A DNA stretch of 8,123 nucleotides from Rhodospirillales bacterium (GTDB taxonomy: Bacteria; Pseudomonadota; Alphaproteobacteria; Acetobacterales; Acetobacteraceae). The notes under the pieces were generated by a model. It was not told the DNA's origin. It was given only the letters and a program-made list of their open reading frames with translations, and did no database searches. Numbering within the stretch: the stretch's first letter is position 1; each line of letters starts with the position of its first letter. Both the position numbers and the translations under genes were made by a program. Below, piece by piece: positions 1 through 6,352 of the stretch. The DNA is taken from assembly GCA_015654825.1 (NCBI GenBank), contig JAATGE010000568.1:1-8123 (forward strand). Direction: 5' to 3'.

Positions 1-98
1 ACCAAATCCGCCGCCGATCGCGCGGTCACGCCGGCGACGAAAAACTCAGCCAAACGATCTTGCTGCTTTTCTGTTAGCCTACAACGACTTACATGCAT
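1..98 (-). CDS. IS1595-family transposase, N-terminal fragment at window edge
   Basis: An ATG at 98-96 opens a frame that stays open to the window edge (33 codons). It begins MHVSRCRLTEKQQDRL and continues AEFFVAGVTARSAADLV. The pattern of a short basic start, then KQQDRL, then FVAGVTAR(S/T)AA(D/E)L is what I know as the N-terminal helix-turn-helix start of IS1595/ISSod11-group transposases. Those proteins go on to an ISXO2-like DDE catalytic domain, which would lie left of base 1. A second ATG at 94-92 is followed at once by a stop, so 98 is the only usable ATG here. The family call is from memory of the N-terminus only. Whether the rest of the gene is intact is unknown. Confidence 0.65.
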   Translation of the reverse strand, partial: MHVSRCRLTEKQQDRLAEFFVAGVTARSAADL

Positions 99-137
99 TT
101 CACCATCCTAGATCCTTGGCGGATCTGGGACAGCCCC
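1..137 (-). mobile_element. IS1595-like insertion sequence, 5' end only (runs off the window)
   Basis: This is the end of an insertion sequence read on the minus strand. It contains the transposase start (98 down to 1) and about 39 bp of terminal sequence. The outermost bases, read inward from 137, are GGGGCTGTCCCAGATC, which looks like a terminal inverted repeat beginning with a G run, as is usual in this family. The boundary at 137 is inferred because the next base begins an A/T-rich palindromic repeat of quite different composition. The other end lies outside the window, so neither the matching inverted repeat nor the target duplication (typically 8 bp in this family) can be checked. Confidence 0.55.
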
Positions 138-211
138 AAAGTTTTTGCTTCTTTTTTCAAAAAGAAGCGCTTTTTCTTGTTCTTTTTTGAAAAAAAGAAC
201 CAAAAAACTTT
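138..211. repeat. A/T-rich palindromic element: outer stem carrying two hairpins
   Basis: The 74 bases contain three nested inverted repeats. The outer arms AAAGTTTTT (138-146) and AAAAACTTT (203-211) are perfectly complementary over 9 bp. Inside are two hairpins with perfect 10-bp stems and 2-nt loops: GCTTCTTTTT (147-156) with AAAAAGAAGC (159-168), and GTTCTTTTTT (179-188) with AAAAAAGAAC (191-200). Ten unpaired bases (169-178) separate them. The strand could fold as a three-way junction. Composition is strikingly A/T-rich compared with its surroundings. I associate this style of T-run/A-run palindrome with Acetobacteraceae intergenic DNA (recollection). It lies downstream of the djlA stop and could end transcription from either side, which is an inference. 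Confidence 0.7.
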
Positions 212-301
212 TGTTAATTTGGCTTTCGTTTCGGGGCAAAGCGTCCGGCTCAAATGTCATGCCAAGAAAATTCCAACTGCGATTCCCCTCGCCCATTGGC
301 T

Positions 302-1087
302 TTAAAGCTTCCGCTCCCGCTTAATCCGATCCCAGGCAGCGTTGATATAAGCCACCTTTTCCCCCGCATCCGCCGCGAACTCCGGCGGCACGCCACGGCT
401 GGCCAGTGTATCGGGGTGGTTCGCGCGCACCAGCTTTTTCCACGCGGCGCGCACCGCGTCATCCGACGCGTTCTTCTTCAAACCCAGCACCTTGTACGGA
501 TCGGGCTCATCCGGCCGGCGGGCCTGCCGCGCCGTGCCGGCGCGTGCGCGTTCCCAGGCGTCGCCGTCCAGATTGAAGGCGCGCGCGGTGCGCGATAAAA
601 ATTGCAGCTCCGCTTCGTTGACCGCGCGGTCGGCACGGGCAACGCCGAACAGACCCGCCAGCACATCCTCCAGCGTGTCGTGATTGTCGGCGAAGGCCTC
701 GCCGAGCTGGCGCGCGTACGGTTCGTAATCGTCCGGCGTGATGCGCGCCTGGTCGAACAGGCGGCCGATGATGCGGGCGTTTTCGTGCGGAATGCGAAAG
801 CAGCGCTTGAAGGCGTCAATCTCGGCGCGGCTGACGGGGCCGTCGACCTTCGCGAGCTTGGCGGCGAGGGAGACGACACACAGCGAAAACACCTGCTCGC
901 GTGGCGTAAACAGACTGGCCACCCGAGCCGGATGCAGGCCGGAGGGATCACTCAACCAGCGGGGCAGCGAAAACGGCAAATTGCCGGTATCCGCCGCATG
1001 GCCCAGCGCGGCGCCCATGACCAGGCCAAACGGCCCACCCACGGCAAAACCCGCCACGCCACCAAAAACCTTGCCCCAATAACTCAT
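302..1087 (-). CDS. djlA: DjlA-type membrane-anchored J-domain co-chaperone
   Basis: This 261-residue protein is close in length to E. coli DjlA (271). It starts MSYWGK, like the MQYWGK of DjlA, followed by a Gly-rich hydrophobic stretch (about residues 7-31) that should be the single membrane anchor. A helical TerB-like domain follows (about 60-180), with the acidic segment KVDGPVSRAEID at 80-91. A C-terminal J domain spans about 195-261, opening DPYKVLGL and carrying the diagnostic HPD tripeptide at 224-226, which stimulates DnaK ATPase. The known role of the family is to recruit DnaK at the inner membrane. The ATG at 1087-1085 is supported by the conserved N-terminus; the upstream purine run AAGG is a weak ribosome site. 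The gene lies 305 bp downstream of the HlyD gene on the same strand, separated by a large palindromic repeat, so it is probably transcribed separately. Nothing in it looks broken. Confidence 0.92.
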   Translation of the reverse strand: MSYWGKVFGGVAGFAVGGPFGLVMGAALGHAADTGNLPFSLPRWLSDPSGLHPARVASLFTPREQVFSLCVVSLAAKLAKVDGPVSRAEIDAFKRCFRIPHENARIIGRLFDQARITPDDYEPYARQLGEAFADNHDTLEDVLAGLFGVARADRAVNEAELQFLSRTARAFNLDGDAWERARAGTARQARRPDEPDPYKVLGLKKNASDDAVRAAWKKLVRANHPDTLASRGVPPEFAADAGEKVAYINAAWDRIKRERKL

Positions 1088-1169
1088 CCGCGCCCTTGCC
1101 TTCCCGACCTGCCTACCACGCCCCAGTCAACGCCGCGAGAAGACATCGGGTCACTTGGGGCGGTCGAGG

Positions 1170-1370
1170 AAGAAGGCCAGGGGGCTCTGCCCCCTGGACC
1201 CCCGCTAAGGACAAGTCCTTAGAACCTATTGATTCAGTCGGAGGACAAGGAGGGGGGCAGCGAGTGCGTGGGCAAGGCCTCGTTGCCCCCCTTCTTGTCC
1301 TCCGACAAAATTAGCGGGGTCTGGGGACTTGTCCCCAGCGGGGTCCAGGGGCAGAGCCCCTGGCCTTCTT
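1170..1370. repeat. 201-bp head-to-head pair of multi-hairpin repeat units
   Basis: Two copies of one repeat unit face each other. Both begin AAGAAGGCC at the outside (1170-1178 on plus; 1370-1362 on minus). Hairpin A follows: CCAGGGGGC-TCT-GCCCCCTGG at 1177-1197, and CCAGGGGC-TCT-GCCCCTGG on the minus strand at 1363-1345. Then comes hairpin B: CTAAGGAC-AA-GTCCTTAG (1205-1222), versus CTGGGGAC-AA-GTCCCCAG on the minus strand (1338-1321). A spacer of low similarity follows, then the block GTCGGAGGACAAG (1237-1249, and 1306-1294 on minus), which continues into a 28-bp central stem. The differences between copies fall in pairs that keep each stem complementary. No target duplication is evident in the flanks. 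Confidence 0.85.
1237..1306 (+). repeat. Central 28-bp inverted repeat with 14-nt loop
   Basis: The arms 1237-1264 and 1279-1306 are complementary at 26 of 28 positions. The two exceptions (1250 opposite 1293, and 1260 opposite 1283) are G opposite T when read on the plus strand. A plus-strand RNA could therefore pair along the whole 28 bp using two G-U pairs, whereas a minus-strand RNA would have two A-C mismatches. The loop is 1265-1278. It is the meeting point of the two facing repeat units. No flanking T-run is present, and a function is not evident. Confidence 0.75.
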
Positions 1371-1392
1371 TTCCACAACGCCCCCAAGCGCC

Positions 1393-2730
1393 CTATGGCT
1401 CCCGCAGGCTTTGGCGGAAGCCGCGGGTGATGGGGGCGAGGAAGTAGGCGAGTACGCTGCGGGTGCCTACGTTTACGTCGCCGGAGAGAGTCATGCCGGG
1501 CATTGGGCCAGTTCCCCCGGGCAGGTCGGCCAAGGCTGCTTCGGTTATGTCCACCGACACGCGGTGCACGGCGCCGGCGGTCAGCGGGTCGGCGTGCGCC
1601 TGGTCCGGATCGAACGACGCGGCGGCGATTGCGTGTACGCGGCCTTTCAGCGCGCCGTGTCGTTGGAACGGATACGCATCTATTTTCAGCGTGACGGGAT
1701 CGCCTTCGCGGATGTAGCCGATATCGGCGGATTTGATCGTCAGTTCCGCTTGCAGGCCGGCGTGCGCCGGTAGCAGGGTCAGCAGTGCGTCGCCTTCGCC
1801 GAGGATCGAGCCGGGGGCGCGGGCGGCGACGTCGATTACGACGCCATCTTCCGGTGCGGTAATGGAAATCAGGTCGGCCAGGTGCGCGGCCTTGGCGACG
1901 GCGGCATCCGTTTCGGCGAGCGTGGTGCGGCGGTCGGCGAGCGTATCGAGCACCTCGCGCCGCCAGTTCTCGATGAACGCGCGGCGGTCGGCGCTATGGC
2001 TGGCGGTGGCGTGCGCCAGTTCGGTAAGCCGGTCGGTGAGTGCCTGCAGTTCGCCCGCGCTGCGGGCGAGGATCGCTGCCGCGTCGAGATATTGCAGGCG
2101 CGATCCGACGGCGCCTTGCATCAGCGTTTTGCGCAGATCCATGATGGCCTGGGCGATGGCGACCTGGTGCGCGAGTGCGGCGCGCTGATTGAGTGACGTG
2201 GTGCGTTCCGCGGCGTCGTGCGCGATGGCCTGATCGAAACTGTCCAGGCGGGCCGCGTGCTCGCGCTGGCGCTGCTGAAACAGATTGGCCTGCAGCGCGG
2301 CTTCCGTCGAGGCACCTGGAGCCACGACATAGGTGGTAGCATCCGCTTCCGCCAGCAATCGCGCCGCTTCGGCGACCAGTGAACGTTGCCGCGCCTGCAG
2401 CGACGCCAGATCGGCGGCGGTGAAGGTGGGATCGAGCGTTGCCAGCACCTGACCTTTGCGCACCGGATCGCCGGCGCGCACGAGAAGTGTGCGGATAATG
2501 GCGCGCGCCATGGGCTGCAGTATCGGGGTGGGATGATCGGCGGCGAGGCGGCTGCGGCCGGTGGCTACCATGTCGACGCGGGTGATGGCGCACGCGGCGA
2601 TCAGGCCGACTACCAGGAACGCCACGACCAGCGCGGTCAGGCGCAGGAATTGCGGCGGCCGTGCCGATTCGATGCGATCCAGATCGTCCTGGTACGCAAG
2701 GGCCGCCGGTGCCACGGCGTTGGCTGCCAT
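1393..2730 (-). CDS. HlyD-family periplasmic adaptor of a type I secretion system
   Basis: This 445-residue protein fits the membrane-fusion adaptor family. It has a short cytoplasmic N-terminus, one hydrophobic segment (about 31-49), then the first half of a lipoyl-like domain (about 67-100: PILQPMARAIIRTLLVRAGD, then VRKGQVLATLD). A long Ala/Leu/Gln-rich helical stretch, probably coiled-coil hairpin (about 101-285), follows. The second lipoyl half opens ITAPEDGVVID near 290. Next come beta-barrel segments and the typical end GMTLSGDVNVGTRSVLAYFL (412-431). Such adaptors bridge an inner-membrane ABC exporter to a TolC-like outer-membrane channel. The reading frame continues open far upstream, but the real start is the ATG at 2730-2728, which shares a base with the exporter's stop (TGATG). 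No good ribosome site is visible, so re-initiation after the exporter gene is likely. The gene appears intact. No TolC homologue is in the window. Confidence 0.93.
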   Translation of the reverse strand: MAANAVAPAALAYQDDLDRIESARPPQFLRLTALVVAFLVVGLIAACAITRVDMVATGRSRLAADHPTPILQPMARAIIRTLLVRAGDPVRKGQVLATLDPTFTAADLASLQARQRSLVAEAARLLAEADATTYVVAPGASTEAALQANLFQQRQREHAARLDSFDQAIAHDAAERTTSLNQRAALAHQVAIAQAIMDLRKTLMQGAVGSRLQYLDAAAILARSAGELQALTDRLTELAHATASHSADRRAFIENWRREVLDTLADRRTTLAETDAAVAKAAHLADLISITAPEDGVVIDVAARAPGSILGEGDALLTLLPAHAGLQAELTIKSADIGYIREGDPVTLKIDAYPFQRHGALKGRVHAIAAASFDPDQAHADPLTAGAVHRVSVDITEAALADLPGGTGPMPGMTLSGDVNVGTRSVLAYFLAPITRGFRQSLREP

Positions 2731-4952
2731 CAGACCACGCCCATGTGTCGTGTCTGCTGCTGCCACAGGCCGCGATAGAGCGGGCAGCGTTGCAGCAGCG
2801 TCGCGTGCGGCGCGCAATCCACGGCGGCGCCGTGGTCGAGCACCAGGATTGCGTCGGCCTGCACCAGCGAGGCGAGCCGGTGCGACACCACGATCATGGT
2901 GCGACCGGCCGCGATGCTTTTCAAATTCTCCTGCAGGATGGCTTCGCTTTCCGGATCGAGAGCGCTGGTGGCTTCGTCGAAGATCAGCAGGCGCGGCTTG
3001 GTAAGCAGCGCGCGGGCGATGGAGATGCGCTGGCGCTGGCCACCGGAGAAATTCGCCGCCTCCTCCTCGACCGGCGTTTCGTAGCCGAGCGGCAGGCGGT
3101 CGATGAATTCGTCGGCGCCGGCGAGGTGCGCTGCCTGCACTATTTCGCCGAGCGGCGCATTGGGTCGTCCGGCGGCGATATTTTCGTGGATCGTGCCGCG
3201 GAACAGGAAACTGTCCTGCAGCACGACGCCGACGTTGCGCCGCAGATGCGCGAGATCGATGTGGCGTATGTCGGTGCCATCGAACCGGATCAGCCCGGAT
3301 TGCGGCGTTTCGATGCCCTGGATCAGTCGGATCAGGCTGGTCTTGCCGGAGCCGGAACGGCCGACCACGCCGATCACCTGGCCTTGGGCCGCGGAAAAGC
3401 TCACGCGGTCCAGCGCCGGCGTGACCGCGCCGGGATAGCGGAAACTGACCTGATCGAAACTGACGGCGCCGGTCATTGCCGGACGCGTCGCATTGGCCGC
3501 GGCGGCGCGCTCCGGCGGCTGATCCATGACGCTGCCGAGCATCTGCACCGAGAGGGCGGTTTCCTGATACTCGTTGATCAGGCCGACAACCTGCAGCAGA
3601 GGGCCGCTGACACGCGCGGCCAGCATGGTGAACGCCACCAGCGCGCCGATGCTCATGCTGCCGGCGAACACCGCGTGCGCGCCGATTCCCAGCACGCTGA
3701 TCTGCATGACGCGATCGAGCATCGTGGTTGCGGTGTTGGCGACCGCTGCGATGCGCCCAACCTCCGACTGGCGCGTAATCGCCGCCGCGACGCGGTTGTT
3801 CCACACGCCCTGGCGCACCGGTTCCATCGCCAGGGATTTGATCGTGCGTATGCCGTGCAGCGTTTCCACCAGAAAGGCCTGGCGGCCGCCCTCGGCCTGA
3901 TACAGCGCGTTCAGGCGCACCCGGAAACGCGGGATCAGTAGCAGAATGATGCCGGCGATGCACATGGCGAATACGAGGACCAGGGCGGTCAGTTTCAGGC
4001 TGTAGACGCACATCAGCGCCAGCAGCACCGGCATCAGTGCGCAATCCAGCACGCACTGGAACAGCCTTCCGGTCAGGAAATGCCGCAATTTCTCGGTTTG
4101 CTGCATGTGGCGGACCAGCACGCCGGCGGGCTGGCGCTCGAAGAACGGCATCGGCAGGGACAGCAATATCTCGAACGTGCGGGCGGCCAGGCGGGCGTCG
4201 ACCTTGTTGGTCAGGAACAGCATCAGCCGCTGGCGGGCATAGGTGAACACGGCATCGAACGCGGTGACCACGCCGAACACCACCAGCACGGTCAGCAGCG
4301 TCTGCTCGGCGTGATACGGGATGACGCGATCGATAATGACATGGTACAATAACGGGGTTGCCAGGCCGATCAGACTGCTGGCGACGGCGGCGATCGACAC
4401 ATCGCGCAGAATGCCGCCCTGGCGCGCGATTTCGGCGGCGAACCACATCAGGCCGAACGGCGCTGCCTGGGCCGCCGGTGGCGGCCGCCGGCACAGCAGC
4501 ATCGTGCCGCTCCACTGCGCCACAAACGCATCGCGCCGCATCAGCGTAATGCCGAGTTGTTCCTGCGCCGGGTCGAGCACGGCCAGTTGCGCGTCGGCGC
4601 CGGTTCCGAGCACGCCGGCGACAATCATCCAGGCGTCATCTCGGGTAATTGCGAGCACCGGGAACGCGCTGCCAAGACTGGCGACGTCCTGCCAGGCGGC
4701 GCCGGTGACGACCCGCGCCTCGAAACCGGCGTGGCGCAATACGCGCAGGACGCCTTCGACGATGTCGTCGGTGAGTGCTGCCGCTACCTGGTCGGGCGAC
4801 AGGTGGCAGCCGTGGTGCATCGCCAGCAGGAACAGGCTGCGGAGCGCAGTTAAGGACGAAGACCAGGGGGCTTTGCCCCCTGCCCCCCCACTGGGGCCAG
4901 TAGGCCCCAGACCCCTTTCGTTGGGGGGACGTGCTAGGTTGGTTTCGGACAC
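2730..4952 (-). CDS. HlyB-type ABC exporter (permease-ATPase) of type I secretion
   Basis: Taken from the GTG at 4952, this is 740 residues in the usual order. A C39-peptidase-like domain (about 33-157) is followed by about six membrane segments (about 183-455) and a nucleotide-binding domain (about 495-735). The ATPase motifs are complete: Walker A GRSGSGKT (531-538), Q-loop Gln579, signature FSGGQ (635-639), Walker B LLIFDE ending Asp659-Glu660, and switch His691. The N-terminal domain lacks the catalytic Cys and His of true C39 peptidases (SLFLLAMHHG and DDAWMIVAGV occupy those places), so it should be a substrate-binding CLD as in HlyB, and the substrate is probably not cleaved at a double-Gly site. 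The start is unresolved: GTG 4952 overlaps the glycosyltransferase stop by 19 bp, GTG 5021 is possible further up, and ATG 4820 would cut into the CLD. None has a clear ribosome site. Residues about 13-33 are encoded by a palindromic repeat. Confidence 0.9.
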   Translation of the reverse strand: MSETNLARPPNERGLGPTGPSGGAGGKAPWSSSLTALRSLFLLAMHHGCHLSPDQVAAALTDDIVEGVLRVLRHAGFEARVVTGAAWQDVASLGSAFPVLAITRDDAWMIVAGVLGTGADAQLAVLDPAQEQLGITLMRRDAFVAQWSGTMLLCRRPPPAAQAAPFGLMWFAAEIARQGGILRDVSIAAVASSLIGLATPLLYHVIIDRVIPYHAEQTLLTVLVVFGVVTAFDAVFTYARQRLMLFLTNKVDARLAARTFEILLSLPMPFFERQPAGVLVRHMQQTEKLRHFLTGRLFQCVLDCALMPVLLALMCVYSLKLTALVLVFAMCIAGIILLLIPRFRVRLNALYQAEGGRQAFLVETLHGIRTIKSLAMEPVRQGVWNNRVAAAITRQSEVGRIAAVANTATTMLDRVMQISVLGIGAHAVFAGSMSIGALVAFTMLAARVSGPLLQVVGLINEYQETALSVQMLGSVMDQPPERAAAANATRPAMTGAVSFDQVSFRYPGAVTPALDRVSFSAAQGQVIGVVGRSGSGKTSLIRLIQGIETPQSGLIRFDGTDIRHIDLAHLRRNVGVVLQDSFLFRGTIHENIAAGRPNAPLGEIVQAAHLAGADEFIDRLPLGYETPVEEEAANFSGGQRQRISIARALLTKPRLLIFDEATSALDPESEAILQENLKSIAAGRTMIVVSHRLASLVQADAILVLDHGAAVDCAPHATLLQRCPLYRGLWQQQTRHMGVV
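4856..4916 (+). repeat. Third copy (partial) of the GC-rich double-hairpin repeat
   Basis: This copy matches the outer part of the units at 1170-1370: GAAGACCAGG, then hairpin A (CAGGGGGC at 4864-4871, loop TTT, GCCCCCTG at 4875-4882), a C run, then hairpin B (CTGGGGCC at 4891-4898, loop AGTA, GGCCCCAG at 4903-4910) and ACCCC. The central GTCGGAGGACAAG block of the other two copies is missing. It lies at the junction between the glycosyltransferase stop and the conserved part of the exporter, and stays open in the exporter frame. Loop and stem bases differ from the other copies while both stems remain perfect. Confidence 0.75.
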
Positions 4953-6292
4953 ATGGGCCACAGCAGGCCGTCTTCGGCCAGGGGTTGTACGGCGTCGCGG
5001 TAGGCCAGGCGGGTTTGCCACCAGGCCAGCAATTCGGCGCGGTCAAGCAACGCCGGACGATCGGTGTCGCAGCCAAGGCGGTGATACTCGGGCAAATGCT
5101 CGAGGCGCGGCACCGGCAGATCGTTCGCGCAATAATCCTGCCAGATCCGCGCGTACAGCGCCTCCAGCCGCGCCACCAGCGCCGGCGTGTCGAACAGCAC
5201 GGAATGGTCGCGGCCTTCACGCAGGCGCGCCGCCAGCGCGGCCAGGCGCGGCCGGTCTTCGGCCAGCGCCACCGCCAGTGCACGGTAGGCGGCCCAGTTT
5301 TCACACACCAATTCCGGCACGCCGGCGGCGCGCACCAGGCTGGCGCAGACCCGCGCCGCGAAACCGCGGCCGGCGACGGTCAGCACCGGGACGCCCATCC
5401 ATAATGCATCGGATGCGGTGGTGTGCGCGCCGTAGGGCGCGGTATCGAGGAACAGGTCGGCCAGGCGATAGCGCGACAAATGCCGGGCGTTCGGCTCGCG
5501 GCCGGCAAATACCAGGTGGGTTGCGTCAATGCCGGCCGCCACGGCGTGGGCGCGTAGCCTGGCGCAGACCTCCTCGTCGGCGCACAGTACCCACAGCACG
5601 CTGCCGGGCACGCCGCGCAGTATCGCCATCCAGGTGGCGAACATTTCCGCCGTGATCTTGTGCGGACCGTTGAAGACGCAGAATACGAAGGCGCCCTCGG
5701 GCAGCCCGGCCTCGGCGCGGGTCATGCCGTCCGCGGCCACGACACGCTGCCGGTCGTTCGGCTGATAGCACGGTAGGCGCAACACTTTTTCGGTGTAGAA
5801 AATCTCGTCTTCGGGCGGAATGATGAAGTCGTCGGCGATGATGTAGTGGTGGTGCGGACTGCCCGTGGTGCCGGGAAAGCCGAGCCAGTTCACGATGCAG
5901 GGCGCCGGCCGGTAGCCGAACAGCTTGATCCGCCCATCCTTGGTGTAGCCGTTCAGATCGATCAGGATGTCGATGCGGTCGCCGACGATCGCGGCAGCCG
6001 CCTGGCGGTCCGTCATCTTGCCGATATCGGTCCAGTGGTCGGCGGTGACACGAAACCTTGCCTGCAGCGCGTCCTCGCGTTCGGGGCCGCAATAATACGC
6101 GAAGACTTCCACGCGGTCGCGGTCGTGCAGCGCGAATAGTTCCGCCGTCAGATATCCCACCGCATGTTCGCGCATGTCAGATGATACATAACCGATGCGA
6201 AGGCGGCGCGGGCCGGTTTGTTCCGGTGGCGGCCAGGCGCCGGCGGTGTACGGCGCGGCGGGCGCCGCATCGCGCAGATGATAGCGGTGCGC
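4934..6292 (-). pseudogene. GT41 (OGT/SPINDLY-type) glycosyltransferase, 5' end lost at the IS21 insertion
   Basis: The frame is open from 6301, just inside the IS, to the TAG at 4936-4934; about 452 codons are outside the IS. It matches the catalytic half of the O-GlcNAc transferase/SPINDLY family: RLRIGYVSSDMREHAVGYL (first Rossmann strand and the conserved His), FNGPHKIT (Lys of the UDP-binding site), and LADLFLDTAPYGAHTTASD followed by ALWMGVPVLT (His-Thr-Thr and Asp of the nucleotide pocket). The first ATG, at 6175, falls after RLRIGYVSSD and would remove a core strand. I see no ATG, GTG or TTG in frame between it and the IS end. Family members normally carry TPR repeats before this region; these are absent, so the gene appears decapitated. 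Counting from Met6175, key residues are His4, Lys173, His251 and Asp256. It precedes the exporter in the same orientation, suggesting glycosylation of an exported protein. Loss of function is inferred; an annotator may call it an intact 413-aa gene from 6175. Confidence 0.8.
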
Positions 6293-6310
6293 TGTTGAGT
6301 TTCATTAAGA

Positions 6311-6352
6311 ACTGACCCACTTCGGAGCAAATTTCCACCGAGAGTTGACCCA
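6311..6352 (+). repeat. Two TGACCCA motifs in the IS21 left end
   Basis: ACTGACCCA (6311-6319) and GTTGACCCA (6344-6352) share the core TGACCCA, spaced 33 bp start to start. IS21 elements are known to carry multiple terminal repeats that bind the transposase, and this position and spacing of about three helical turns fit that role. The second copy also supplies a TTGACC that could act as a -35 box for istA, though I see no clear -10. Confidence 0.5.

Larger units (their letters stand above)
1088..1392. other. 305-bp intergenic region dominated by a repeat
   Basis: This gap separates the HlyD stop from the djlA start, both on the minus strand. Bases 1170-1370 are the head-to-head hairpin repeat described separately. 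The remaining 82 bp next to djlA must hold its promoter if it has its own. A TTGACT (minus strand, 1130-1125) resembles a -35 box, but I find no convincing -10 at the right distance. No credible ORF lies here: short open frames simply read through the palindrome. No T-run follows the hairpins, so they are not a standard intrinsic terminator. Confidence 0.6.

Noticed and set aside
93..305. Plus-strand open frame of 70 codons rich in Phe and Lys
   Set aside because: It reads straight through the A/T-rich palindrome, and its Phe/Lys runs are products of the T and A runs.
1085..1130. Promoter for djlA with -35 TTGACT at 1130-1125
   Set aside because: Only the -35 half is convincing; there is no A/T-rich -10 at 16-18 bp spacing, so it is not listed as a feature.
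1321..1363. Intrinsic terminator for the HlyD gene
   Set aside because: Strong GC hairpins lie just after the stop, but no T-run follows them on the minus strand. Some attenuation is possible, but a standard terminator is not supported.
1147..1370. CRISPR array
   Set aside because: The repeated units are inverted and hairpin-rich, with no regular direct repeats or similar-sized spacers and no cas gene nearby.
1096..1447. Short plus-strand open frames across the intergenic repeat
   Set aside because: They simply translate the palindromes, lack ribosome sites and resemble no protein I know.
2661..3941. Long plus-strand open frame (about 426 codons) opposite the ABC exporter
   Set aside because: It is the antisense shadow of the exporter in GC-rich DNA. 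Its translation shows no recognisable domain, and the minus-strand frame has a full set of ABC motifs.
2731..4515. Upstream extension of the HlyD reading frame into the exporter gene (as if a 1040-residue fusion)
   Set aside because: The extension is an out-of-frame reading of the exporter, Arg/Ala-rich and featureless. The HlyD family start is at 2730 with a TGATG overlap.
4321..5655. Long plus-strand open frame (about 444 codons) opposite the exporter 5' end and glycosyltransferase
   Set aside because: It spans the ends of two genes and a palindromic repeat, is rich in Arg, Ala and Pro without family features, and is explained by codon bias of the opposite strand.
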